A stretch of 5,937 nucleotides of DNA from Campylobacterota bacterium (GTDB lineage: Bacteria; Campylobacterota; Campylobacteria; Campylobacterales; Sulfurospirillaceae). Under the pieces are notes generated by a model. It searched no databases. It had not been told where the DNA came from and worked only from the letters and a program-made list of their open reading frames with translations. The stretch is from contig RZYK01000128.1 of NCBI GenBank assembly GCA_009930355.1, forward strand, positions 1-5,937. The letters run 5' to 3'. A program made the translations under genes and the position numbers. This document shows positions 1 through 5,897 of this stretch, piece after piece (the stretch's first letter is position 1; each line of letters opens with the position of its first letter).

Positions 1-1
1 G

Positions 2-2197
2 GTAAGTCAAGAACTCAATTTTGTGTTTAATGATGCGATTGCGTTTGTAAGAAAACACCGTTTTGAGTATATCACGGTGGATCATCTCTTTTTTGCCCTC
101 TTAAGCAATGAACACATTATTCATTTACTTCAAGAAGCTGGGCTAAGCATTGCTTTTTTAAAACGCTCGATGGAAAAATACTTTGCAGCACATCCTCAAG
201 TTGTTCCCAGTGATGAAAATTATGAGCCCGCAGAAACGCTTGCTCTTTCTCGTGTCATTGAATCAATGATGTTACATGTAAAGAGTGCAGGAAAAACAGA
301 AGCGAGCGTGTATGACCTTTTAATTGCGATGATGGATGAACAAAATGCCTTTTGTGTCTCCTTGTTAATGCAACATGGTGTGGATAAGTTAGTGATTATT
401 GAAGAGGTGACAGCGCTGAGTATTCCTGAGGAAAAAGCAGAGCACAATGTGGAAGAAAAAGAGAGTGCACTTTTGAAATATACTATTGATTTAATTGCTC
501 TTGCGAAAGAAAAGCAGATTGATCCGCTGATTGGAAGGGTTGATGAGCTGAAACGAATGATGCAGGTCTTGTGTCGAAGAAAGAAGAATAATCCTTTGCT
601 TGTGGGTGAACCAGGAGTTGGTAAAACGGCTATTGTTGAGGGATTGGCGCTTTATATTAGTGAAAATAGGGTGCCTGAAATTTTAAAAAATACCCCTGTG
701 TATGCACTGGATATGGGCGCGTTAATTTCAGGGACAAAGTATCGAGGAGATTTTGAAAAGCGCCTCAAAGAGATACTTGTAGAACTTGAAGCGCAAAAAG
801 GGGCTATTTTATTTATTGATGAGATTCATACGATTGTGGGGGCTGGTGCAACAGGAGGCGGTTCTATGGATTTATCGAATCTCTTAAAACCCGCCCTTGC
901 TTCTGGAAAAATGCGCTGTATTGGGGCAACCACTTATGGAGAATTTCGTAATTTTTTTGATAAAGACAAAGCCTTAAGCCGTCGTTTTGCAAAAATTGAT
1001 GTTTTAGAGCCGAGCCTTGAAGATGCATTTGCGATTGTCAAAGGGCTTAAAAGTCATTACGAGGCACATCATGGGGTGAAGTATTCTAATGATGTAATTA
1101 AAGCCTCCGTGGAATTAGCTAAAAAATACATCAGCGATAAATTTTTACCCGATTCGGCGATTGATTTGATTGATGAAGTGGGTGCCTCATTTCATTTATC
1201 AAAAAAGCGTAAAAAAGTGGTGGAGCTCTCAGATCTTGAGTCCGTACTCTCAAAAATCGCCAATATTCCTAGTCGCAGTGTGAGTCAAGATGAGGGCGAA
1301 GTGATGGCTCATTTAGAGGCACATTTAAAGGCTAAAATTTTTGGGCAAGATAGGGCGATTGAAGCTTTATGTAAAGCCATTAAGCGAAGCCGTGCAGGGC
1401 TTGGAAATCCCACATCTCCTATAGGCTCTTTCTTATTTGCAGGGCCTACGGGTGTGGGAAAAACGGAAGTGGCAAAGCAATTAGCGTATGAGCTTGGTGT
1501 TCATTTTGAGCGTTACGATATGAGTGAGTATATGGAGAAACACACGGTGAGTCGTCTTATTGGTGCCCCTCCTGGTTATGTGGGGTATGATGAGGGTGGT
1601 CAGCTTTCTGAGGCGATTAAAAAACATCCTTATTGTGTGCTTTTACTTGATGAAATCGAAAAAGCACACCCTGATATGCTTAATATTTTATTGCAAATTT
1701 TTGATAGTGCGACTTTGACGGATAACAATGGCACTAAGATTGATTTTCGCAATGTTGTTATTATTATGACTTCTAATTTAGGAACGAAAGAAGCTCCAAC
1801 GATGGGCTTTACTAAAAGTGAGACGTCTCGTACGGATGAGGCGATTAAAGCCTTTTTTGCGCCAGAGTTTCGAAACCGTTTGGATGAGGTGATTCATTTT
1901 GCACCACTCAGTGAAGCAGTGATGGTCAATATTGTTGAGAAATTCTTAAAAGAACTCTCTGAACAGCTCAAAGATAAAAATGTCACCATTGAGGCAACGC
2001 TTGCGGCTAAAAAACAGCTCGCAACGGAGGGGTACAGCAAAGAAATGGGTGCTCGTGTGATGCGACGCATGATTCAAGAACAGATTAAAACGCCCCTTGC
2101 AGAAGAGGTACTTTTTGGCAAGCTCAAGCACGGTGGTGTATGCACGATTGATGTGAAATCTAAAAAATTAGTCTTTAGTTACAGCGGTGGCAACTAA
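2..2197 (+). CDS. clpA: ATP-dependent Clp protease ATP-binding subunit ClpA (5' partial)
   Basis: AAA+ unfoldase that feeds substrates, including N-end-rule proteins delivered by ClpS, into the ClpP chamber in the cytoplasm. Numbering from the codon at base 2 gives 731 residues. A Clp N-domain fills about 1-140, followed by an acidic linker. AAA domain 1 has Walker A GEPGVGKT (202-209), Walker B with DE at 273-274, pore loop KYRG (246-249) and Arg-finger region LSRRF. AAA domain 2 has Walker A GPTGVGKT (481-488), Walker B LLLDE (DE 550-551), pore loop GYVG (525-528), Arg-finger region EFRNR and sensor-2 GAR (683-685). No ClpB-type coiled-coil insert separates the domains, which excludes ClpB. 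The probable ClpP-docking loop reads MGF (601-603). The frame is open to the window edge, and the codons before the GTG at base 23 (VSQELNF) fit the first N-domain helix, so the true start lies just outside. E. coli ClpA has 758 residues, so very little is missing. aat follows with an 11-base overlap. Confidence 0.96.
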   Translation, partial: VSQELNFVFNDAIAFVRKHRFEYITVDHLFFALLSNEHIIHLLQEAGLSIAFLKRSMEKYFAAHPQVVPSDENYEPAETLALSRVIESMMLHVKSAGKTEASVYDLLIAMMDEQNAFCVSLLMQHGVDKLVIIEEVTALSIPEEKAEHNVEEKESALLKYTIDLIALAKEKQIDPLIGRVDELKRMMQVLCRRKKNNPLLVGEPGVGKTAIVEGLALYISENRVPEILKNTPVYALDMGALISGTKYRGDFEKRLKEILVELEAQKGAILFIDEIHTIVGAGATGGGSMDLSNLLKPALASGKMRCIGATTYGEFRNFFDKDKALSRRFAKIDVLEPSLEDAFAIVKGLKSHYEAHHGVKYSNDVIKASVELAKKYISDKFLPDSAIDLIDEVGASFHLSKKRKKVVELSDLESVLSKIANIPSRSVSQDEGEVMAHLEAHLKAKIFGQDRAIEALCKAIKRSRAGLGNPTSPIGSFLFAGPTGVGKTEVAKQLAYELGVHFERYDMSEYMEKHTVSRLIGAPPGYVGYDEGGQLSEAIKKHPYCVLLLDEIEKAHPDMLNILLQIFDSATLTDNNGTKIDFRNVVIIMTSNLGTKEAPTMGFTKSETSRTDEAIKAFFAPEFRNRLDEVIHFAPLSEAVMVNIVEKFLKELSEQLKDKNVTIEATLAAKKQLATEGYSKEMGARVMRRMIQEQIKTPLAEEVLFGKLKHGGVCTIDVKSKKLVFSYSGGN

Positions 2198-2867
2198 AAT
2201 TCTTATTCCACAGCTTCATCCAAAGGATTTTACCTTTCCCAATCCTTTGGATGCGAGTGATGAGGGGCTTTTGGCGTGGGGAGGAGATCTCTCTTGTGAG
2301 CGCTTAGTACGAGCTTATCAACACGGTATTTTCCCATGGTTTAATGAACATGACCCTATTTTATGGTGGTCTCCTAATCCTCGTTTGATTCTTTTCCCTG
2401 ATGCGATAAAAATCAGCAAAAGCCTTCACAAAAGTAGGAAACATTTTGAGATACGCTATGACACGCATTTTGAAAAAGTGATGCGTTTGTGTTTGGAAAC
2501 ACGTCTGCAAAAAGGACAAAAGAGCTGGATTAGTGAAAAGCTGATTGAGGCGTTTTGTGCTTTACATGTAAAAGGCTTAGCACACAGTGTGGAGACGTTT
2601 TTTGAGGGAGAACTTGTAGGTGGGCTTTATGGACTTTACCTTGGGGGTGTTTTTTGTGGCGAGTCGATGTTCTCCACCAAACGTGATGCTTCCAAAGCTG
2701 CTTTGGTGGGGTTGTGTGAGAAAATAAGTGCTTTAGGTGGGGATTTTATTGATTGCCAGTTGCCCACTGAACATCTTAAATCTTTGGGTGCCTGTGAAGT
2801 TTCACGGGAAGTTTTTTTAAACAAATTGCGTGAAAGTTTAGAAAATACCGCTTCGCAAGCGTGGTAA
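2187..2867 (+). CDS. aat: Leucyl/phenylalanyl-tRNA--protein transferase
   Basis: Cytoplasmic enzyme that moves Leu or Phe from aminoacyl-tRNA to proteins with N-terminal Arg or Lys, marking them for ClpS/ClpAP degradation. The 226 residues match the family length (234 in E. coli). Visible family blocks are GLLAWGGDL (27-35), YQHGIFPWF (44-52), PILWWSPNPR (57-66), SWI around W114, FCGESMFS (156-163) and the DCQ block (189-191). E159 and Q191 correspond to the E. coli catalytic-site Glu and Gln. The GTG at 2187 is the only usual start codon between an in-frame TAG at 2169 and the conserved IPQL segment. It has no convincing Shine-Dalgarno and lies inside the end of clpA, so translation is probably coupled to clpA termination (inference). 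The clpA-aat pairing fits the N-end-rule role of both proteins. Confidence 0.95.
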   Translation: MATKILIPQLHPKDFTFPNPLDASDEGLLAWGGDLSCERLVRAYQHGIFPWFNEHDPILWWSPNPRLILFPDAIKISKSLHKSRKHFEIRYDTHFEKVMRLCLETRLQKGQKSWISEKLIEAFCALHVKGLAHSVETFFEGELVGGLYGLYLGGVFCGESMFSTKRDASKAALVGLCEKISALGGDFIDCQLPTEHLKSLGACEVSREVFLNKLRESLENTASQAW

Positions 2868-2900
2868 AGATTGATATATGTCAAAGAAATTTTTATGGAA

Positions 2901-2922
2901 AAAGGAGTATTATACTCCCTTT
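2901..2922 (+). terminator. Possible weak intrinsic terminator of clpA-aat
   Basis: A 6-bp perfect stem GGAGTA (2904-2909) / TACTCC (2913-2918) with loop TTA is flanked by A-rich sequence before and CTTT after; AAA and TTT can extend the stem around a bulged C. It lies 34 bases after the aat stop. The T-tract is short, so termination would be weak. The same bases contain TATACT (2911-2916), which could instead be a sigma70-type -10 box for metK. Confidence 0.4.
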
Positions 2923-2935
2923 AGGAAAACGGCGG

Positions 2936-2952
2936 TGAACCCTTAGGGTTCA
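2936..2952. repeat. Perfect 7-bp inverted repeat, TTA loop
   Basis: TGAACCC (2936-2942) and GGGTTCA (2946-2952) are perfect reverse complements around TTA. The + strand downstream is T-rich (2961-2979) but not an adjacent T-run, so this is not a standard intrinsic terminator. It may be an operator, a leader hairpin or part of an interspersed repeat. Confidence 0.7.
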
Positions 2953-2992
2953 AGTTCAAACTTTTAACTTTTATTTTATGTTTCGTCTTCAT

Positions 2993-3054
2993 TGAAACCA
3001 TAAATGGAAAACAAAAGGATGGAAAACGAGTTTTCAGAGTTTGTGATGGTTTCA
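2993..3054. repeat. 9-bp inverted repeat enclosing a smaller hairpin
   Basis: TGAAACCAT (2993-3001) is the exact reverse complement of ATGGTTTCA (3046-3054). Between them, GAAAAC (3022-3027) and GTTTTC (3030-3035) form a second inverted repeat, foldable as GAAAA/TTTTC around CGAG. The nested arrangement would give a stem with an internal hairpin in RNA. CATAAATGG occurs at 2999-3007 and again at 3056-3064. Confidence 0.7.
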
Positions 3055-3119
3055 TCATAAATGGTTTGCGCAAGCACAATGTATCTGAAAATAGGAAAAC
3101 AAAGAAATGGAAAACAAAA
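3004..3119 (+). repeat. Duplicated GGAAAAC-pair motif before metK
   Basis: ATGGAAAACAAAA at 3004-3016 recurs exactly at 3107-3119, directly before the metK start. GGAAAAC occurs as two pairs, 3006/3021 and 3094/3109. Members of each pair are 15 bases apart and the pairs are offset by 88 bases, which suggests a local duplication. The metK start itself (ATGGAACAC) resembles these units. Confidence 0.65.
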
Positions 3120-4334
3120 ATGGAACACACACAACACTACCTTTTTACCTCTGAAGTGGTAAGCCCAGGACATCCTGATAAATGTGCGGATATCATCGCT
3201 GATAGCATTGTTGATAACCTGTTAATTGCCGATAAAAATTCTCGTGTCGCTAGTGAGGTTTTTGTAGCGGGAAAGCATGTTATTATCGGGGGAGAGGTGA
3301 ATACAAAGAGTATTCTTTCTTTTGTGGATTATGAGAAAATTGTCAAAGATGCACTGGCAAAAATTGGTTACGATGGTAAGTCAGCATTTACTAAAGAGCA
3401 ATGTTTGCACCCTGATGAAGTTAAAGTGCAAGTTTTACTCAACCAGCAAAGTAGCGATATTAATCAAGGCGTGGATCAGAGCAGTGGTGAAATTGGTGCG
3501 GGTGATCAGGGAATTATGTTTGGATTTGCCTCCTGCGAAACCGCTGATTTTATGCCAGCAGCGATTACGTATGCGAGAATGCTTTGCGATAAAGTGTATC
3601 AATATGCACTGAAGCACAATCATAAACTGGGTGTGGATATTAAAACTCAAGTGACAGTAGATTATGGTACGAAACAAAATTTTGAAGAGTGTAAACCTCA
3701 AAAAATTCATACCATTGTTGTCTCTGCTCCCTCAAATGAGCATATGAGTATTGAAGAGGTACGTACACTCATTAAAGGATTAATTGACGATACAGGACTT
3801 CCTACGGATTTGTATGATCCAAATGATACGATTATTCATATCAATCCAACAGGGCGTTATGTTAATCACAGTTCATTGCATGATTCAGGACTCACTGGTC
3901 GTAAATTGATTGTCGATAGTTTTGGTGGGTATGCACCAATTGGTGGGGGTGCACAATCAAGTAAAGATTATACCAAAGTGGATAGAAGTGGACTCTATGC
4001 AGGCCGTTGGATTGCTAAAAATATCGTAGCAGCAGGATTGGCTAAAAAATGTTCAGTTCAACTTTCTTATGCGATTGGTGTTGCAAAACCCGTATCTGTT
4101 TCTGTGGATACTTTTGGTACGTACACCAGCGTGAGTGATGATGTTCTCTCAGAATTTGTCCTCAATACCTTTAGTTTAACCCCTCGTTGGATTACGGAAA
4201 AATTTGGTTTAGACAAGCCAAGTGAAGATACCTTTTTATATGCCGATGTTGCCGCCCGTGGACAAGTGGGACAGAGTGATTATCCATGGGAAAAACTTGA
4301 CGCCGTAGAGCTTTTTAAAACCCTCAAAAAATAG
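3120..4334 (+). CDS. metK: S-adenosylmethionine synthetase (methionine adenosyltransferase)
   Basis: Cytoplasmic enzyme that makes S-adenosylmethionine from methionine and ATP, supplying methylation and other SAM-dependent pathways. The 404 residues are slightly longer than E. coli MetK (384). The protein has the N-terminal LFTSEVVSPGHPDK block with active-site GHPDK (17-21), KQSPDINQGVD-like QSSDINQGVD (110-119), family signature GAGDQGIMFGFA (126-137), INPTGRYV (241-248), the glycine-rich loop GGGAQSSKD (275-283) and the KVDRSGLYAGR and KNIVAAGLA blocks. The ATG at 3120 is chosen because MEHTQHYLFTSE fits the family N-terminus; a TTG at 3066 in the same frame would add 18 lysine-rich residues with no family counterpart. 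The only Shine-Dalgarno is a weak GGA (3109-3111). The gene converges on lnt with a 40-base gap. Confidence 0.97.
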   Translation: MEHTQHYLFTSEVVSPGHPDKCADIIADSIVDNLLIADKNSRVASEVFVAGKHVIIGGEVNTKSILSFVDYEKIVKDALAKIGYDGKSAFTKEQCLHPDEVKVQVLLNQQSSDINQGVDQSSGEIGAGDQGIMFGFASCETADFMPAAITYARMLCDKVYQYALKHNHKLGVDIKTQVTVDYGTKQNFEECKPQKIHTIVVSAPSNEHMSIEEVRTLIKGLIDDTGLPTDLYDPNDTIIHINPTGRYVNHSSLHDSGLTGRKLIVDSFGGYAPIGGGAQSSKDYTKVDRSGLYAGRWIAKNIVAAGLAKKCSVQLSYAIGVAKPVSVSVDTFGTYTSVSDDVLSEFVLNTFSLTPRWITEKFGLDKPSEDTFLYADVAARGQVGQSDYPWEKLDAVELFKTLKK

Positions 4335-4344
4335 ATATTTTCTT

Positions 4345-4356
4345 TTTACATGTAAA
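4345..4356. repeat. 12-bp perfect palindrome TTTACATGTAAA
   Basis: TTTACATGTAAA is its own reverse complement. The same 12-mer occurs inside aat (2561-2572), and its core TTACATGTAA inside clpA (272-281). Here it overlaps the left arm of the metK-lnt hairpin, so the two foldings exclude each other in RNA. Confidence 0.6.
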
Positions 4357-4378
4357 GATGAGTGAGTCTCATCTTTAC
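4352..4378. terminator. Convergent metK/lnt hairpin, possible bidirectional terminator
   Basis: GTAAAGATGAG (4352-4362) and CTCATCTTTAC (4368-4378) form a perfect 11-bp stem around a 5-base loop, TGAGT. It lies 17 bases after the metK stop, and the lnt stop codon (4375-4377) is inside its right arm, so it can serve the ends of both converging transcripts. No T-run follows on either strand, so it is not a textbook intrinsic terminator. It may act as a pause or 3'-end stabilising hairpin. Confidence 0.55.
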
Positions 4379-5637
4379 GGTAAAATAACTCCACTTTTAC
4401 CACTATTTGCACTGTGATAAATGACTGTTTGATATTTCTTTGCGTAGTAGCGTAAGAGTAAATGTTGTAGTGTTTGCTCAATGGAAGGACTAAACCATGC
4501 ATTGTTGCTGATGGCTATCATTTGTTTGGGATTTCCCTCAAAGAGCTTATCGGTTGTTGCTTCAAAACAAATAGCACTTCTAAATGGTATACCATTCACG
4601 AGAAAATCGTGTGGCTCTTTCGCTTTTTGGTAATCTTTTGCTCCATCAAAAAAAAGTTTATTAATGATTTCTACCATAAAAGCAGGAAAAGGAACCTCTT
4701 CGCCAAAAGGTACTAAAATAATTTTGTGAGCAGTATGCATTTCTTCATTGTGAAAAAAATACGATGAGTTAAAAAATCCTTCTTTTTCTTCATACGTTAA
4801 CGCACCTGTAACAATAGCTATTTTCTTTGAATACGTCTTAAGTGCTTCAATGATCTTAGGCGCACGATTAAGGTAGAGAGGGAAAGCACTTTCTGGAAAA
4901 ATAATGAGCTCTTTTTTCTCTTCAATCGCCTCTTCAATCAATCTAAAATTAAGGGCAATTGCCTCTTTTTGGTAGGCTTCATCCCATCGTTGCGATTGAG
5001 GAATATTCATAAGAGGTAAAGCAACATTAATTGCTGGTGGTGTTATAGACATAGACGTTTGCCACGATATTGCAAGAAAAAAAGGAATGATTGCGATAAG
5101 TTTATATCTTTTTGGAAATGCTTTTAGCAGTGTCAGTGCTCCCAATAAAGCTCCCAATGCGAGATGTGATGTTGAAAAATAAGTATCAAGAAGTGTGAGG
5201 TGAAGTTTGAGCCAATTAAAACCAAAAGGGTCTACAAAACTAATTCCAAAAAGTAAGGGTGCTTGTATATAAATGGAACGCCCAATTTTTGCGATACACC
5301 AAAAAAGTAGCGCATAAATGAGCGCAACGCCTAAAATGATAAAGGGAATTAAAAAGGATAGTTCATAATAAACAAAACTAAAACTAATCCAATAAAACCA
5401 TAAAAGTCCTATAAAAAAGCCACTCCAAAACCACACTACACGATTTTCGCCTAAGAGTAGGTAAAAACCAATGATTGCCAAAAGAGAATTGAGTGTTAAA
5501 ATGGTGATGTGAAAATAATTCAAGTAGATAAAGGCACTTAGGCAAAAGGCTATAAGAAAGGCTTTTATTATATAAATGCGGGTAAAATAAATATCAAAAA
5601 TTTTTTTTACAAAGGATTTCCATGCAAGGTTCTGCAA
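4375..5637 (-). CDS. lnt: Apolipoprotein N-acyltransferase
   Basis: Inner-membrane enzyme that transfers an acyl chain from phospholipid to the N-terminal cysteine of apolipoproteins, the last step of lipoprotein maturation. From the TTG at 5637 it has 420 residues. About seven hydrophobic segments fill residues 20-195 (for example 22-42, 44-62, 67-91, 94-117), followed by a carbon-nitrogen hydrolase domain from about 203. The catalytic triad is visible: E249 in FPESAF, K305 in HKIILVPFGE and C357 in ICFEA. The protein ends soon after the NNAWF block at YHSANSGKSGVILP, so it lacks the final region and C-terminal membrane helix of E. coli Lnt (512 residues). The start is uncertain: in-frame TTG 5679, GTG 5661 and TTG 5637 are all weakly supported, and all overlap yajC. 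I prefer 5637 because a short N-terminal tail before the first helix is usual. Confidence 0.9.
   Translation of the reverse strand: MQNLAWKSFVKKIFDIYFTRIYIIKAFLIAFCLSAFIYLNYFHITILTLNSLLAIIGFYLLLGENRVVWFWSGFFIGLLWFYWISFSFVYYELSFLIPFIILGVALIYALLFWCIAKIGRSIYIQAPLLFGISFVDPFGFNWLKLHLTLLDTYFSTSHLALGALLGALTLLKAFPKRYKLIAIIPFFLAISWQTSMSITPPAINVALPLMNIPQSQRWDEAYQKEAIALNFRLIEEAIEEKKELIIFPESAFPLYLNRAPKIIEALKTYSKKIAIVTGALTYEEKEGFFNSSYFFHNEEMHTAHKIILVPFGEEVPFPAFMVEIINKLFFDGAKDYQKAKEPHDFLVNGIPFRSAICFEATTDKLFEGNPKQMIAISNNAWFSPSIEQTLQHLLLRYYAKKYQTVIYHSANSGKSGVILP
5583..5588 (+). promoter_or_regulatory. Candidate -10 box for yajC-secD
   Basis: TAAAAT, preceded by GG in an AT-rich stretch, lies 33 bases before the yajC start and matches the Campylobacterota sigma70 -10 pattern, where -35 boxes are poorly conserved. 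TATAAAT at 5571-5577 is an alternative. Both lie inside the 5' part of lnt on the other strand. No clear -35 box is seen. Confidence 0.35.
5611..5616 (+). promoter_or_regulatory. Ribosome binding site of yajC
   Basis: AAAGGA lies 5 bases before the ATG at 5622, the clearest Shine-Dalgarno in the window. It fixes the yajC start. It sits just after a T8 run (5601-5608). Confidence 0.8.
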
Positions 5638-5897
5638 GTTTAATTTCGTCTTTACTTCCACTCGTTGTTCTTTTCGCAATTTTTTATTTTCTTGTGATTA
5701 GACCCCAACAAAAACAGGTTAAAAAACACAAAGAGATGATTGATGCCCTTAAAAAAGGTGATAAAGTCATTACCAATGGTGGATTAATCTGTGAAGTTGT
5801 CAAACCTGAGGAGGATTCTATCAAAGTTAAGCTTAATGATGAAGGGATGGTTGTTAAGGTTTCACGCGATTATATTTCAAAGAAAATCGATGAGTAG
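5622..5897 (+). CDS. yajC: Preprotein translocase subunit YajC
   Basis: Small inner-membrane protein associated with SecDF in the Sec translocon, auxiliary to protein export. The 91 residues are a little shorter than E. coli YajC (110). A single N-terminal membrane helix (about 8-27) ends in the family hallmark FYFLVIRPQQKQVKKH, followed by a basic cytosolic segment and a small beta-rich domain (GDKVITNGGL, VKVSRDYI). The ATG at 5622 is supported by AAAGGA upstream and by the usual short segment before the helix. The next gene starts inside its last codons, as expected for the common yajC-secD operon. It diverges from lnt, and the two 5' ends overlap by at least 16 bases. Confidence 0.95.
   Translation: MQGSASLISSLLPLVVLFAIFYFLVIRPQQKQVKKHKEMIDALKKGDKVITNGGLICEVVKPEEDSIKVKLNDEGMVVKVSRDYISKKIDE

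Larger units (their letters stand above)
2868..3119. other. Repeat-rich intergenic spacer upstream of metK
   Basis: This 252-base gap between aat and metK holds no recognisable protein or stable RNA gene. It carries several inverted repeats, five copies of GGAAAAC (2924, 3006, 3021, 3094, 3109), and a frame open from 2925 into metK with no stop codon. The metK promoter presumably lies here, but I cannot place it with confidence. The spacer could be a structured 5' leader, a copy of an interspersed intergenic repeat, or a locally duplicated leader. The sequence alone does not decide between them. Confidence 0.7.

Noticed and set aside
23..25. GTG at 23 as the clpA start.
   Set aside because: The frame is open further upstream and the preceding residues VSQELNF fit the first helix of the Clp N-domain, so the gene is cut by the window edge instead.
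2849..2861. CGCTT/AAGCG hairpin at the end of aat as a terminator.
   Set aside because: It lies wholly within the coding sequence, has only a 5-bp stem and is not followed by a T-run.
2871..2899. TTGATA (2871-2876) with TATGGA 17 bases later as a sigma70 promoter.
   Set aside because: The -10 match is poor and Campylobacterota promoters rarely use a -35 box, so the pairing is not convincing.
2923..3119. A SAM riboswitch in the metK leader.
   Set aside because: I looked for conserved cores of known SAM riboswitch classes and saw none. The hairpins present do not match those architectures.
3066..3119. A TTG start at 3066 that would extend MetK by 18 residues.
   Set aside because: The added residues are Lys-rich, repeat-derived and have no counterpart in the family, while ATG 3120 places the conserved LFTSE block at the usual distance.
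2868..3119. A CRISPR array or insertion sequence remnant.
   Set aside because: The repeats are short and irregularly spaced with no unique-spacer pattern, and there is no transposase fragment or flanking target duplication that I can see.
2921..3173. Two overlapping minus-strand frames of 65-69 codons in the aat-metK spacer, rich in Phe and Lys.
   Set aside because: They have low-complexity composition, show no recognisable domain and overlap one another and the metK start. Their repeated Phe-Cys/Val-Phe pattern is just the reverse of the GGAAAAC repeats.
4335..4378. A frameshift that shortened Lnt.
   Set aside because: No Lnt-like C-terminal sequence is visible in any frame past the stop, where the hairpin and the end of metK follow directly.
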